DNA of 64,000 nt from Paenibacillus sp. DMB20 (GTDB lineage Bacteria; Bacillota; Bacilli; Paenibacillales; Paenibacillaceae), in assembly GCF_000987955.1 (NCBI RefSeq), contig NZ_LAZU01000001.1, positions 47,601 to 111,600 on the forward strand. The letters are read 5' to 3'. The position numbers were made by a program, and so were the translations under genes. This document shows, in pieces, positions 46,277 through 57,760 of the stretch; the stretch's first letter is position 1; every line of letters begins with the position of its first letter. The notes below the pieces were generated by a model. That model was not told the origin of the DNA, did no database searches, and saw nothing but the letters and a program-made list of their open reading frames with translations.

Positions 46277-49200
46277 TTACTCGGCCAAAAGCTCCAATAA
46301 TCGGGTCAGGTATACGGCCGTTTCCGCACGGCTGGCATGGCTTTGCGGATTGATCGTCTTACCGTCACCCTGAATCAGCCCCATCTCGATCATGCCCGCA
46401 ATGCCGCCGGCTGCATAATCGGAAACATGGCTTCCGTCCTTAAAACCGTCAAGCGTTTTGCGATCTCCGGAGATTTCAGCGCCCTGCGCCGCCTGCAACG
46501 CCCGCGCTGCCATTACCATCATGTCTTGCCGCGTTATTTTTGCCTTCGGTTCGATACGCCCGCCAAGGGTACCGTTTACGATGCCCAACTGCTTTGCGGC
46601 GGATACGGCCTCGTAGTAGTAATCCTTTGGCTGAACGTCTGTGAAAGCATCGGTTGCTTCTGCCTGCAAATCGAATGTTCTGACAAGCATCAGGATGAAG
46701 TCGCCTCTGCTCACCTGCTCAGTCGGACTAAAGGTCGTTGCTGAAGTCCCCTTTACGATCCCCAGTGCAGTCAGCTTATCAATAGCTTCCCGTGCCCATG
46801 AATGGCTGGCCAGATCCGTAAATGGAGTTGCAGGCTGGTCATAGTATACCGCATATGTGCCCGTACTGTTTGCTTGAAAGCGAATAAGCTTATCGGAAGC
46901 GGAATATGCCGTACCATTAACCGCTGAAGCCGCGCCTTCCTCGTTAACCCACAGGATGCCGATTCTTGCCGCAATCTCCTGGTCTGCCTTTGCATACGGT
47001 ACAGCTACGGCAATAGGGGCCTTCTCGTTCTTCCACGGAATGGACTTGCCGTCCATCTTGGCCTCCAGGTATACCATAGGTCTGTTGCCGATTTTGGCAA
47101 GTACCTCCGGGGTCAATGATTTAGGGTCCCGCCCATTGATCGAAAAGCGGAACTGCTTGCCGGATTCAGCGGATTGCCCGAGCATTTGTCCGTTAAGGAT
47201 GGCCGATGCTTTCGGAGTAATCACTTCAATAAAAAGATTAGGATTACCGGACAGGAACGCTGCAGGAAGATCCAGTGCGTAATTCGATGTTTCTCCCTGT
47301 TTCTTTAACTCAAGAATAATGCGCTGTTTACCCGCTTGATCAGCCTTCGATTGAGCTAACGCCTTCCTCATTTCCGGTTCGCTGACCGCGCCTGCAGCCG
47401 TTTTTCCATCCGCGTCGAGCTTTGAGTCCAATACCGCCTTAACGGAACCATCGATTTGAGTCTGAAATAGCTCTGGGCTTGGAGGCGTTATCGCAGGAGC
47501 TCCACCGCCTCCGCCGCCACTATTTCCTCCGCTGCCTCCATTGCCGCCGCTGCCGCCATTACCCTCGCTGCCTCCACTGCCCGGGCCGCCGGGGTTATCC
47601 CGCTTGAATTCAAATGTAACTGTTTCTGGCGCATTCATATCGCCTGTTGCCAGATGCGCCGTGTAGGTTCCCTCCACTCCGCCATTAAGGGTGAACACGA
47701 ATTGGAACGTCCCCGCATCCGTACTCGTCGTTTGCTCTTCATATTGAACTTTGCCTTTTGGATTAACCACCTTCAAATTGACTTTTTCAAGGTTTCCGTT
47801 CATGACCAACCCGTCAATCGTCACTTTTTTTCGTTGAGGCGTCCATGACAGCTTTCACGCCATCGATCGTCTTGGTTTCCGGTCCTCCCGAAAGGTTATA
47901 CACTCCAAATTCATAGAAGGAGTAACCATAATCCGTAGCTCTTTCAATCCCTTCGAATTTAACGTATCTCGCTTTGACCGGATCGAACTGAACCGTTTCC
48001 TTTCCATCATGCGCCGTAATGATTCCGTTGTTTTCCTTTATGACATGGGTCCAATTCTGCTTATCGTCGGATACGAGCAGCCGGTAAGTCTTGGCGCGGG
48101 CATATTCCCAGTCGATTCTTACCGTATCCATCGCCTTGCTTCGCCGAGATCAACCAGGAACCAGCTGTTATTGGTATAGTCGCTCGCCCATCTTGAAGCA
48201 GGGAATCCATCCACCGCTTTTTTGAGGCGCGTAATTCGAATTGCCCCCTTCTACCGAAGATGCTTCCACGGGTTTGTTCGCCGCCGCGTTTCCAATCAGG
48301 TAATAAACGCCTTCCTTCAGCGTGCCGTATGCTCCATCCTTGATCGTTTGATCTTTCTTCAACTGGTCAAGCTTCGCATTAAAGCCTTTTAAATAGCCGA
48401 GAGCCTGAGTTTCATCCACTCCTTCGTAGCGTTTCATCATTTCGAGATAATTGTTCAATGAACGAACCGCTTCGGCATTCGTGATTTGCAACTCTTCCGC
48501 AAAGCGGTTAACCCATGCTTTCAAGCCGTCAGCATTCGTGGATGCTTCGATAATATAAGCCGTCTTCTGCGATTTGCCCGCCACTACGGTAATAACGAGC
48601 TCATGTTTTCCCGGTTTGCCCGCAAGATCAATGGCCGTTCCCGCGGTATAAGGCTTGCCGTTAAACGTTGCGGATACTTGGACCAGTCCGCTTCCGTCAT
48701 CATCCTTCACTTCCCACGTAAATTGAATGGGTTCCGTATCCGGTACGACGGCTCCGCTTTGGAGCGTTTGTCCATTCATTTTCACAACGGCCTCCGGGGG
48801 AGCCCCGCTGTTGATTTGATAGGTTCCTTTTACGAATTGATAAAGCCAATCATACAAAATACGCGTCGCAGGGTCTGTACTCACCGCCGTATTGCGCACG
48901 GCGTCATTCCCTTGGTAATAGGCTCTGAAGCCGTTCTGCATGAGTCCCGTTTCGACCCCGCTGTTCAAGTAATCAATGTACCGTTCGCGGAACACGGCAT
49001 CGGTCAGCATGCGGTCATCGAACTCCAACTCAATGCTCATACCGTATTGTTTCGCCAGGTTGGCCGCGTCAGCCAGACGGTCATAGCCCATTTCCTCGAA
49101 GAAATAGTTCGGTTGGAAGGCTACCGCATCAATGCCGACATCCTTCCACATGTAGCCCTTGTATGCCAAAAAGTGCGGAATCCAGAAAAACTTCAGGTTA

Positions 49201-50600
49201 TTTTCATGAACCATCCGGCTGGTCGAAAGGACTAAATCCGGTCCCTTTTCGCTTGTGCTGATTTGTTCCTCCAGCCAGTACATTCCAACAAGCTCAAGGT
49301 GGGAGTAGTTTTTGGCTCCCCATTTTTGAAGCACTTCGTTTACCCACCATTGAATCGCTTTCTCCCGATTTGCAAACGCTTTCTCTTCTCCGACATCGGA
49401 GGCGCTGAAGCTTAAAGCCTCGCCGTTTATAACGCCAAAATCACTCAAAAACTCGCCCGGATTCGGGATCATCAGGACAACCTTTTCTTTAAAATCAGGC
49501 TGGCCGAGCTTCGCTCCGACTTCCTTCGTCGCTTCATTCAATTGATGCATATCGCCCGTATCGGCAAAGGTTTTATCGAGATACCAATTCCAATCTTCCA
49601 GCCTCGCTCCGGCGCTTGGATTGGCATTACCGTCAAATGCCCGGCTGTTCGGTGAATCCAGACCGAGGTAAACCACGCCGTCAAAAAGAATATCCTTGGG
49701 TTCGCCGGCTTGATCCACATAGCTGATATTGGGAATGATCCGGTCCTTCATCCAGGTCCCTTTGTCATTGGGATAATGTCCGTTGTACAGCAATCCAAGA
49801 TTGCGAATGCCTGCGGTGGCTTCGCCCGGTTCCAAAAATGCCGGCTGTTCGGCAGGAACGGTCACGGCGCCTTCAAGCTTTCCGTCAGCTCCCGTAATTT
49901 CAATTTCGTCAATGAAGGTCCAGGCTCTCGTATGCATCGTAAAGGTTACCTTTACATAACGGGCATAGGCCATTTCCGCATCCAAGTTCCCGCTGCGGAT
50001 TCCGTCCCTGCTTCCATCCCATTCGAAGATCTCTTGTCTTGGCGGGCCGTCTCCCCAAAGAAGCTGGGTGGCATTGTGTGAAAGCGTTCCCCAATTTTCC
50101 TTGTCGTCAGAGACGTACATGGAGACGGTCAGCGGCACCAAACTCTTGGTCGGCCAATCCTGCAAAAACCGCGCTTTAATGTTCGAGATCGACTTCGGCT
50201 CACCCAAGTCGAAGATGACTTCCCTCGTCATTTTATTCACATGCCCGACCCAAGCGGGATCAGATATATCCAGTCCCCCGTATATTCCGTCCGTCAGCTT
50301 CTTGCTGTCATCCGGATGCGAGGCTTCCGGTCCTTGCGACCATTCATAGTCAAGCCCCAAAGCAAGATTGCGCTGTCCCGGATTTGGCTCATAAACAGCC
50401 GGAACCACCCCTCCCGCCTCCAACACCGAAGACAATTCTTGCGGCTGGACCGCAGGATCGATATCAACCATTTTGTCCGGTAGAGGCTGCTCTTCCGTTT
50501 GTGCGGGCGGATCCGCTTCCTTCGCCTGAACAGCCGGAACGAGCGTCAATAGTAAAGACATGATCATGACGAGGACTGCCCATTTTTGTTTGAATTTCAT
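46277..50600 (-). CDS. Giant secreted DUF4855 protein with SLH anchor (three frameshifts)
   Basis: About 1440-residue cell-surface protein. Order: signal peptide (1-27), discoidin/F5-8 type C domain (about 75-240), DUF4855 domain (about 250-590, LGLLYNGHYPNDKGTW and WKDVGIDAVAFQPNYFFEEMG), Ig-like domain, helical spacer, a second F5/8C-like domain, a Gly/Asn/Ser linker, and three SLH repeats at the C-terminus that bind pyruvylated wall polymer. Extra bases at T6 48218-48223 and T7 47825-47831 and a missing one near 48136 split it. Repair gives PQKAVDGFPASRWASD, LGEAKAMDTVRID and STKKVTIDGL. Probably binds or cleaves an extracellular glycan; activity is unproven. Confidence 0.87.
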
Positions 50601-50953
50601 GAACGTCATCTTCCTTTCTGTGCTTTATTATGCAGCAGGCTAAATTCCGGTAGGTTTTCATCCTTTCCTCAGCTTATTTTTTGAAGCAAAATGCAAGGGC
50701 TTTACTGTAACATTAAGAAACTCAGCACCTGTTTCAAAGAGATAAGTTATGACTTTCGTATACATTTGTTTACCCGTCCCGTGAACAACTGCAAGCTGCG
50801 GCGAAATTGCGGATGATCGCGCCCAGTTACTGGAATTACAAATCCAGAAAATGCAAAAAAACCGCAACCCTTTCGGTTGCGGCATTGTATTTTTGTCACA
50901 AATATTCATATTTCCCATATTTCCCATATTTCCAGATGCCCTTGGTCTAGTCC
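50601..50953. other. Intergenic region before the giant surface protein
   Basis: 353 bp between gerAC and the surface-protein gene. It contains the ger terminator at 50855-50882, three perfect copies of the 9-mer CATATTTCC at 50907-50933, and the leader of the surface-protein gene. An open frame on the minus strand here has no ribosome site or homology and is not called. Confidence 0.6.
50855..50882 (-). terminator. Terminator after the ger operon
   Basis: Minus strand CCGCAACC, loop of five, GGTTGCGG, then seven T (50875-50882 with 50862-50869). It lies about 70 nt past the gerAC stop. Confidence 0.9.
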
Positions 50954-52063
50954 CTATTTCGTCGTGCCCATACCGGCGATGTTCGCTTTAACCTTCACCT
51001 TGACGTCCGCCTTTGAGAACGTTTGTCCCCAGCGTTCCTCTACTCTCTTCCACTGATTATACTCGAAAGCGCGGGCATATAGTCCAAGGCCGATCGGATC
51101 GATTTGCGCTTGTTGAATTTTGGCGATCAATTGCCCAAACTGCTTTTCCAGCTGCTCTTCTATATCTCTCTCCAGTTTTCTCCCATTTTTCCTGACATCG
51201 AGCGGGAATAAGCGTTCCGTTAGAAGGATTCGCATTTTAACGTCAATAGCGAACTTGAACTTGTCGTCGGCATAACGCGTCTTCGTCTTGACCGTTATCT
51301 TCTCGGCGGTAAAACTGTATGCATTTTCAGGAAAAATCTCTCCCTTGGGTTGATCTAAAGATTGAAACGTAAACTGAAAATCGCCTTTCGCCTCGTGCTG
51401 AAGTATGCGAAGCAATCTGTTCTCGTTGGCGCCGATGGAGAGTTTATACTTCCCCTCCTCATCGAACAGCGCGGTTCCCGTAACTAAGAGCCTGTCATCT
51501 TTGCGTACTTCTGTTACGCTGGCGGTCGTTCCCTTTTCATAAACGGACCGTTGGAGATCCTCGACCGTTGTTTTCACGGTAATATTGCGTCTGGCGGCGG
51601 TATCAATAAGCTGTAACACATAAAGCGGAAGCCGGGGTTTATCTTGCGGTTTATATTGAACAACCTCGGAGGCGGGTCCGTCCACCATGACAATTCTGGC
51701 ATTCACCGTATTTTTGGGGTCCCGCATATAGGGGTCGAGCAGCTTAAACCAGCCTTCGTTCTGCATCACTTTCTTTCCGATCAGGATAGCCTGGGTTTTC
51801 CCGCCCGTAGTTAAAGCCATTAAGGTTTTATCGTCTTCATCCCTTGATTTTCGAAGCGTGGTGGCAGGCGTCGTAAAATCTTCCTCCTTCATTTCCGCTT
51901 CCTCGCTGAAAACCGGGCTTGACGCTGTAAATATCAAGTTGTTTTCTTCATCGAGATCGATGCCTAACAGAAGCGATAAAGACAAGTTTTCGATATTGAC
52001 CTTATCTTCGCAGCCTGTAGTCAGGCATACCAATATCATTAATGCGATGAATAACCTTTTCAT
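50954..52063 (-). CDS. gerAC: Ger(x)C family spore germination lipoprotein
   Basis: 369-residue C subunit of a GerA-type germinant receptor, lipid-anchored in the spore inner membrane. The signal peptide ends in lipobox TTGC (Cys about residue 18), followed by the family start EDKVNIENLSLSLLLGIDLD. The C-terminal region has ERDIEEQLEKQFGQLIAKIQ and PIGLGLYARA. The ATG at 52063 is chosen over the GTG at 52075 because GGAGG lies 11 nt before it. It overlaps the gerAB stop by ATGA. Confidence 0.93.
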   Translation of the reverse strand: MKRLFIALMILVCLTTGCEDKVNIENLSLSLLLGIDLDEENNLIFTASSPVFSEEAEMKEEDFTTPATTLRKSRDEDDKTLMALTTGGKTQAILIGKKVMQNEGWFKLLDPYMRDPKNTVNARIVMVDGPASEVVQYKPQDKPRLPLYVLQLIDTAARRNITVKTTVEDLQRSVYEKGTTASVTEVRKDDRLLVTGTALFDEEGKYKLSIGANENRLLRILQHEAKGDFQFTFQSLDQPKGEIFPENAYSFTAEKITVKTKTRYADDKFKFAIDVKMRILLTERLFPLDVRKNGRKLERDIEEQLEKQFGQLIAKIQQAQIDPIGLGLYARAFEYNQWKRVEERWGQTFSKADVKVKVKANIAGMGTTK

Positions 52064-53162
52064 CCTGCTTTCCACCTCCTATACTTTTCATGACCCAAGG
52101 CAAAGACTAAAAGAAATAGCGGGAACACGTAGATCACAGCCATCCCTATGTAGCTGACAAGGGTCGTCCATTTTTCGGAAAGATTCCATGTCGGATTAAC
52201 GAAAAAGACGCAGCCGATAACCAGGAGAAAATAAATGAAAGCATACGAGCTGTGATCCTGTTTATTAAGGATACGTCCGGTACTGAAAGCCGAAACATAA
52301 GCATAGGTGTTCCACGCCTTGGAAACCAAGATCAAATAAACGGCCAGAAAAACCATATCGAACCGCTCCAGAAAACGAAATTCAATGGTCTTGAGAAAAC
52401 TGAGCCCCGGTTGGTTCACAACCGTGATTCCGTCCGGAGAATAAAAAACAAAACAAATAATCGTAACGAATACATATACAAGCATCGTTATGGTATTGGC
52501 AATGAGCAATCCGTGAACGGCATATTGCTTTTTTATTCAGGAACGGGTAGATGAAAAAGAGAACTTCAACCCCCGCAAACGCGAATACGGTTTCCGACAA
52601 TCCCCTGACAATGGGTTCCCAGCCTTCCTTGAAAAAAGGAAAAAGATGCAGCCAGTTCGTATCCTCTATCTTTAACAGGAAAATAAACGGCATCCATAAC
52701 AGCATATAGAATACGATTTCCGAGTATCGGGCCAGTACTCTTAATCCATGACGAACGACAAGGAAACTTGGAACGGCAAATAGGAGGATTACAAGATATC
52801 CAGGCGTTTTTCGGCAAAAACCATGCTTTAATGAAGAGCATGGCATTGACCATTACGGTCAATCCCACAAAAGCAAAATAAGCAATAAAAGGGACAGTCA
52901 GCACTCTTCCCAACCATTTCCCGAACAAGTGGTTGAATAAGTCCGGCAGCGTATAGTCCGGATACCTTTTTAACGTCAGCAGCATGATCCAGCCTGACAA
53001 ACAATTGAGAAGCCAAGCCAGCACAATGCTCATCCATCCGTCCGTTCCGCTCTTTTCGGCAAGCGTCCTCGGAAGCGACAAGATGCCGGTACCCAATTGT
53101 GACCCGTGAATCAGAAAAATGTACTGCATCAAGGTGATTCCATTCATCGCATATGTTCTCAT
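52060..53162 (-). CDS. gerAB: GerAB/ArcD-type spore germination permease (two frameshifts)
   Basis: About 366-residue B subunit of the germinant receptor, an APC-fold membrane protein with about ten helices that binds the germinant. It starts MRTYAMNGITLMQYIFLIHG and contains GTGILSLPRTLAE, the substrate-site helix of the family. Extra bases are at T5 52807-52811 (joining LPKTPGYLVILLFAV) and T6 52529-52534 (joining FLNKKQYAVHGLLIAN). ATGA overlaps exist at both ends, with gerAA and gerAC. Confidence 0.92.
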
Positions 53163-54723
53163 GAGTCGTCCTTCCCCGGCGGTTTTGTGCTTAACCGCGT
53201 ATCTTGAATCGGCCTGGCGCTTTTTGGACGCGTAATCATCCTCCACAACGGAAGACGGATAAAGGTATCTTTCATATCCGCCCAACGGAAAGGAGCCAGC
53301 GGGCTTCCGTAAGGAGTTCCGAGCGATTCCAACGCAACCAGGTGGGCAATCAGCGTCATGAAACCGATGACGATTCCGATGACTCCGAACAGAGAGGCCA
53401 TGATCATCATCGGAAAGCGCAGCAGCCTGACGGCCGTTCCCATGTCGTAACTGGGAAGAATGAAGGAAGCGATCGCCGTTGATGCCACTACGATAACCAT
53501 GATGTTGCTGACGATCCCCGCTTGCACGGCCGCCTGACCCACAATGATGCCGCCCACGATGCCAATCGTTTGACCGACAGGAGCAGGAAGCCGAACCCCG
53601 GCTTCCCTCATCATCTCCAACGTGATTTCCATCAACACGGCTTCCAATAGAGGCGAAAACGGCACTTCCGATCGCGATTCGGCAATCGATATTAGCAATT
53701 GAAGCGGTATGATTTCGAAATTGAAGGAGATGGCGGCAATGTAAGAGGCCGGCAAAAGCAATGCGATAAAAAAAAGCGGAAAAGCGAAGAAGGCGGATAA
53801 ACGATGAAATCAACCAGCGCGTGCTGTAATCGTCCACGCTTTGAAAAAAAGAGGTAAATGTGGATGGAGCGACGATAACGCTGGGAGAACCGTCAACAAT
53901 AACAACGAAACGCCCCTGCAGAATTTGGGATACCGCTGAGTCCGGACGCTCTGTCATGATAAACTGGGGGAAAGGCGAATGCGGATTATCTTCAATATAT
54001 TGGGCTAATTCGCCCGTATTGATTACCGCATCAACATCGACTTTTTTTGATTCTCGTGACTAATTCCTGAAGTACTTCCGGATGCGCGACGTCCTCCAAG
54101 TATATGATCCAGGCTTTGGTTTGTCCGCGACGGTCTACCGTATGCTGCTTGATCCGGAGTTCCTTGTTGGGAAGATAGCGGCGAAGAAGCGCGATATTTT
54201 GCATTCCGGTTTCCACGAATCCCTGGTGCGCGCCTTTAAGCGAGGCTTCCAGCTGGGGATCTTCGATTGCGCGCTGCGGCCAGCCCTTCGTATCATATAT
54301 CCAAGCCTCCTGCCGACCCTCGATAAAAAGCGCCGTTTCTCCCTGAAGTATTGCATTCTCCACATCGTTAATGGAGGAAACCGAACGGGCGCCGCTGATG
54401 GTAGGTGCCGGAATTCCTTTTTTATCTTCCTGAAAATCGTACATCATAGGGCGCAATATGTTGTTGTTAATCGAGTTTTTATCGGTCAGGCCGTCAATAT
54501 AGAGCAGCACGGACTGCGTCTCTTGCTTGCCTGCCGAGAAACGGTGCACTACCAGATCAGGCGATTCCGGAAATAACCGTTTGATATCCTCGATGTTCTG
54601 GTTCAAATCGTTGTGTATGGTGGAGCTTGAACTACTGGTTTGTGTTTGCTGCCGGCTTGCTGCGGTTTGGTTTCCTTTCTGCGCGTACTTCTTTCTTTTA
54701 AACAACCAGGAAAATATAAACAT
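53159..54723 (-). CDS. gerAA: GerAA-type spore germination protein (two frameshifts)
   Basis: About 521-residue A subunit of the germinant receptor. The soluble N-terminal part includes NIEDIKRLFPESPDLVVHRF and the family stretch ILQGETALFIEG. The membrane part has SPLLEAVLMEITLEMMREAGVR-type text and PAPVGQTIGIVGGIIVGQAAV. Extra bases at T7 54042-54048 (joining RIKKVDVDAVINTGEL) and A8 53768-53775 (joining SAFFIALLLPASY) split it. The ATG at 54723 has a perfectly spaced GGAGG. First gene of gerAA-AB-AC; expected under sigma-G in the forespore. Confidence 0.93.
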
Positions 54724-54844
54724 GATCTTTGCCTCCATCATCTCGATTCCTTTGTTCCCTTATGATGGGCATACAGTCAATATTTTAATCACGCGATTAG
54801 TTTCAGATAAATCGTGCAAGTTCTTCCATAAATCATTCAATAAC

Positions 54845-54892
54845 AAAGCACCTCGAAGATAACGGCCGCCGCCGTTTTCTTCAAGGTGCTTT
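54845..54892 (-). terminator. Terminator after the opp operon
   Basis: A 20-bp-class stem pairs AAAGCACCT-GAAGA (54845-54859) with TCTTC-AGGTGCTTT (54878-54892), with ACGGC/GCCGT inside and a short loop. It separates the metallophosphoesterase gene from gerAA; its T tract is short. Confidence 0.75.
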
Positions 54893-54978
54893 CACGTGGA
54901 CCTCAGGAGAACGCTGCTTTTGAATCTCCTTTATGTGGTCGACCAATCGCTCCAGTCAGTCTTTCCATATGCCTAACA

Positions 54979-55791
54979 TCAAATATCAATGACCTGCAAG
55001 CATTCGCGAATTTCCTCTGACACGGAGGCATTGCGCCATTCCTTTCGGTATCCAAGGCAAGCACAGATCATTTCCGTTCCCTGCTCGGCATATCTTTTCC
55101 GGTAATGGACATGGCCCATGATGCCGTATCGAACGCCGTATTTCCGGTATAAAGCGGCATAATCCGTGCTTCCCAGAAAAGCGTTGAAGTACGACCATTG
55201 CGGGTGAGGCATCGGAACCTTAAAGTACGGATGAGACAGCATATGCGTTACCATTATAATGGAACTGCCGCGGTTTGCCTCCAATTCCCTCTCCACACGA
55301 TTATGGAAATAACGGTGAATATCCCGGTTGCTCATCCCCCAATGCACATAAACGCGATCCTGCCATGTTCGATCCATCGCGCGCATCTCTTCGAATTGCT
55401 CATACGTGTATTCCGGTTCACCCAACGTATAATCGTACCAGCCCGAGCTGCCGACAACAGTCCAATCGCCGCTCAGCCGATAAGGCCTTTCGCTCAAACA
55501 TCCCTTAAACGTTTGAAACTGCCGGTAAATCCGCCATGTGTCTGTTATACCATTCTCCTTGCTCCAATAATCGTGATTACCCGGTACGAACAGGATATGG
55601 ATGCCGGATTCCTTTTTCAGCATCTCAAGAACTTTCAGGCTGCGATTGACATCGTTAGAAATATCCCCGGCAATGATCAGGCCGTCCAGCTTTTGCCGGA
55701 CGGCCTGATCCAGAAGCGCCTCTTCCACAAGCGGTTCGCCGGGAAGCTCATTGAGATCTACATGCAAATCCGATATAATTCCGATTCTCAT
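54979..55791 (-). CDS. Calcineurin-like metallophosphoesterase
   Basis: 270-residue phosphoesterase with the five family metal motifs: DLH in IISDLHVDL (residues 7-9), GDISND, GNHDYW, HMLSHPYF and GHVHYRK. Both metal sites look intact. It probably cleaves a phosphomonoester or diester in the cytoplasm. Its start overlaps the oppF stop by ATGA, so it is the last gene of a nine-gene operon. A role in processing the imported compound is inferred from this coupling. Confidence 0.87.
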   Translation of the reverse strand: MRIGIISDLHVDLNELPGEPLVEEALLDQAVRQKLDGLIIAGDISNDVNRSLKVLEMLKKESGIHILFVPGNHDYWSKENGITDTWRIYRQFQTFKGCLSERPYRLSGDWTVVGSSGWYDYTLGEPEYTYEQFEEMRAMDRTWQDRVYVHWGMSNRDIHRYFHNRVERELEANRGSSIIMVTHMLSHPYFKVPMPHPQWSYFNAFLGSTDYAALYRKYGVRYGIMGHVHYRKRYAEQGTEMICACLGYRKEWRNASVSEEIRECLQVIDI

Positions 55792-56768
55792 AGCGAAACT
55801 TCCCCTTCCTCGTATAAATGACAGCTCACTTTATGGCGGGCCGTGATGCTCCGCAATGGCGGTCGCTCCTTGCTGCATCTGTCCGTCGCCATGGGGCAGC
55901 GCGGATGAAAAGCACATCCTCCGGGCGGATGGAGCGGGTTCGGAACATCGCCTTTGAGCAGAATCCGTTCCTTATTCTCCTTCAAGTCGGGAATGGCCGA
56001 AAAGAGCGCCTTGGTATACGGATGAAGCGGCGCTTCATTCGTGGATCCGGCATCGAATATTTCAACCAGCTTTCCTAAATACATCACGCCTACCCGGTCG
56101 CTGATATACTGCACAACATTCAAATCATGCGAGATAAACAGATAGGTCAGCCGCAGCTTATCCCGAAGTTCCTTTAGCAGGTTCAGAATTTGCGATTGCA
56201 CGGACACGTCCAATGCGGATACCGCTTCGTCAATCACGATGAATTTCGGCTTCAGAACAAGCGCCGCCGCGATGCCTACCCGCTGCTTCTGACCGCCGCT
56301 GAGTTCGTGAGGATACCGTTTTAAATAATCCGGACTTAGACCGACATGTTCCAGCATCTCTGTTACAATTTTCTTTCTTGCCGCCTTGTCTCCGATGCCA
56401 TGTATGATAAGCGGTTCTTCCAGGAGCCAGCCGATCGTCTTCTTCGGATTTAACGACGAATACGGATCCTGAAACACGATTTGCAGCTCCTGCCTTAGTG
56501 CCTTCATCCCGGTTCCGGACAAATCGTTGATCTTCCGGTCCCGGTAATAAACGCTGCCGGCCGACTCTTTAACAAGCCGCACGATCATCTGTCCCATAGT
56601 AGACTTGCCGCAGCCGCTCTCGCCGACAAGTCCGAAAATTTCTCCTTCTTCTATCCCGAACGATACGCCGTCCACGGCGCGCACGGCCTGCCTAGGTTCA
56701 AAAAGCTTCGTCTTGGGCACGCGATACTGCTTCTCAAGGACTTCTACCCGTAACAATTCTCCGCTCAT
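55788..56768 (-). CDS. oppF: Oligopeptide ABC transporter ATP-binding protein OppF/DppF
   Basis: 326-residue ATPase. Walker A GESGCGKST, Q-loop VFQDPYSSLNPKKT, signature LSGGQKQRVGIAAAL, Walker B FIVIDEAVSALD, and the C-terminal OppD/F extension with the cysteine cluster CAFHPRCPMATDRC, which often binds an Fe-S cluster. It overlaps oppD by ATGA upstream and the phosphoesterase gene by ATGA downstream. Confidence 0.93.
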   Translation of the reverse strand: MSGELLRVEVLEKQYRVPKTKLFEPRQAVRAVDGVSFGIEEGEIFGLVGESGCGKSTMGQMIVRLVKESAGSVYYRDRKINDLSGTGMKALRQELQIVFQDPYSSLNPKKTIGWLLEEPLIIHGIGDKAARKKIVTEMLEHVGLSPDYLKRYPHELSGGQKQRVGIAAALVLKPKFIVIDEAVSALDVSVQSQILNLLKELRDKLRLTYLFISHDLNVVQYISDRVGVMYLGKLVEIFDAGSTNEAPLHPYTKALFSAIPDLKENKERILLKGDVPNPLHPPGGCAFHPRCPMATDRCSKERPPLRSITARHKVSCHLYEEGEVSL

Positions 56769-57748
56769 CCGCTAAATCTCCCTTCCGAAAAAAGATGGCA
56801 GCGCACCCGGTGACGATCCGTTACCGATCTGAGCTCAGGAGTCTTATTCTCGCAAATGCTTGATGCTTTCGGGCAGCGCCCGACAAAAGGACAGCCTTCC
56901 CCCCGCTCCTCAAGCGGAGGAACCCTTCCGGGAATGGTATAGAGCGGGCGACCTCTCTTCTCCACGCTTGGCAGAGCCTCAAGCAAAGCCGATGTATACG
57001 GATGCACCGGATGTTCCAAGATATCCCCGACCGGTCCATCCTCCACGATATATCCCGCATACATCACGATAACCCTCTCGCACACTTCGCGGATGACGCC
57101 AAGATCATGGGAGATAAACAGCATAGCCGTCCCTGTGGAACGATTCATTTCCCGAAGCAGGTCCAGGATCTGTGCCTGAATCGTCACGTCGAGCGCCGTT
57201 GTCGGCTCATCCGCGATCAACAGCTTAGGCTTGCAGATCAAAGCCGTCGCGATCATGATTCTCTGCATCATGCCGCCGGAAAGCCGGTGGGGATATTCCC
57301 CGTAAAGCTGTTCGACACGGGAAAGCCCGACCTTGGACATCATCTCCATGGCAAGCCGCCTGGCTTCTTTCTTCGAAATGGCAAGGTGGGTTAGAGCCAT
57401 CTCCGAGATTTGTTTGCCAACCGGCATGAGCGGATTGAGCGCCGTCATCGGATTCTGAAAAATCATCGAAATCTGCCCGCCTTTGAATGAGAGTCCCCCT
57501 CCATTCTGCCCGGCCGCCAACGATTTGCCCGAGAGCTTGATATCGCCTTGGGTTATCGCTGCCGTTTCAGGCAGAAGGCCCATGACGGATAAGGAGGTAA
57601 GGCTCTTTCCGCAGCCCGATTCTCCGACGATGCCTACCCTTTCTTTTTCCCCGATCTGAAAATTCATTTGCCTTAGCGCGGGGTATTGTTTTCTGCCGAT
57701 CGTAAATGCCACTTCCAGTTCCCGCACCGTAAGCAGAGCATCAGCCAT
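56765..57748 (-). CDS. oppD: Oligopeptide ABC transporter ATP-binding protein OppD/DppD
   Basis: 327-residue ATPase partner of OppF. Walker A GESGCGKSLT, Q-loop IFQNPMTALNPLMPV, signature RLSGGMMQRIMIATAL, Walker B LLIADEPTTALD, and the C-terminal cysteine cluster CPFVGRCPKASSIC. It starts 12 nt after oppC ends and overlaps oppF. The gene is intact. Confidence 0.93.
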   Translation of the reverse strand: MADALLTVRELEVAFTIGRKQYPALRQMNFQIGEKERVGIVGESGCGKSLTSLSVMGLLPETAAITQGDIKLSGKSLAAGQNGGGLSFKGGQISMIFQNPMTALNPLMPVGKQISEMALTHLAISKKEARRLAMEMMSKVGLSRVEQLYGEYPHRLSGGMMQRIMIATALICKPKLLIADEPTTALDVTIQAQILDLLREMNRSTGTAMLFISHDLGVIREVCERVIVMYAGYIVEDGPVGDILEHPVHPYTSALLEALPSVEKRGRPLYTIPGRVPPLEERGEGCPFVGRCPKASSICENKTPELRSVTDRHRVRCHLFSEGRFSG

Positions 57749-57760
57749 GTTTCATCCCTC

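Noticed and set aside
50658..50927. Minus-strand frame of 89 codons before the surface protein
   Set aside because: It crosses the ger terminator and a 9-mer repeat, without a ribosome site or homology.
54723..54800. Sigma-G promoter for gerAA
   Set aside because: CATCATA occurs at a suitable place, but no convincing -35 element is spaced correctly.
54895..54975. Possible 25-27-residue coding remnant (LERLVDHIKEIQKQRSPEV) after the phosphoesterase
   Set aside because: Looks mildly coding, but a start needs removal of a 4-bp ACTG duplication and there is no ribosome site.
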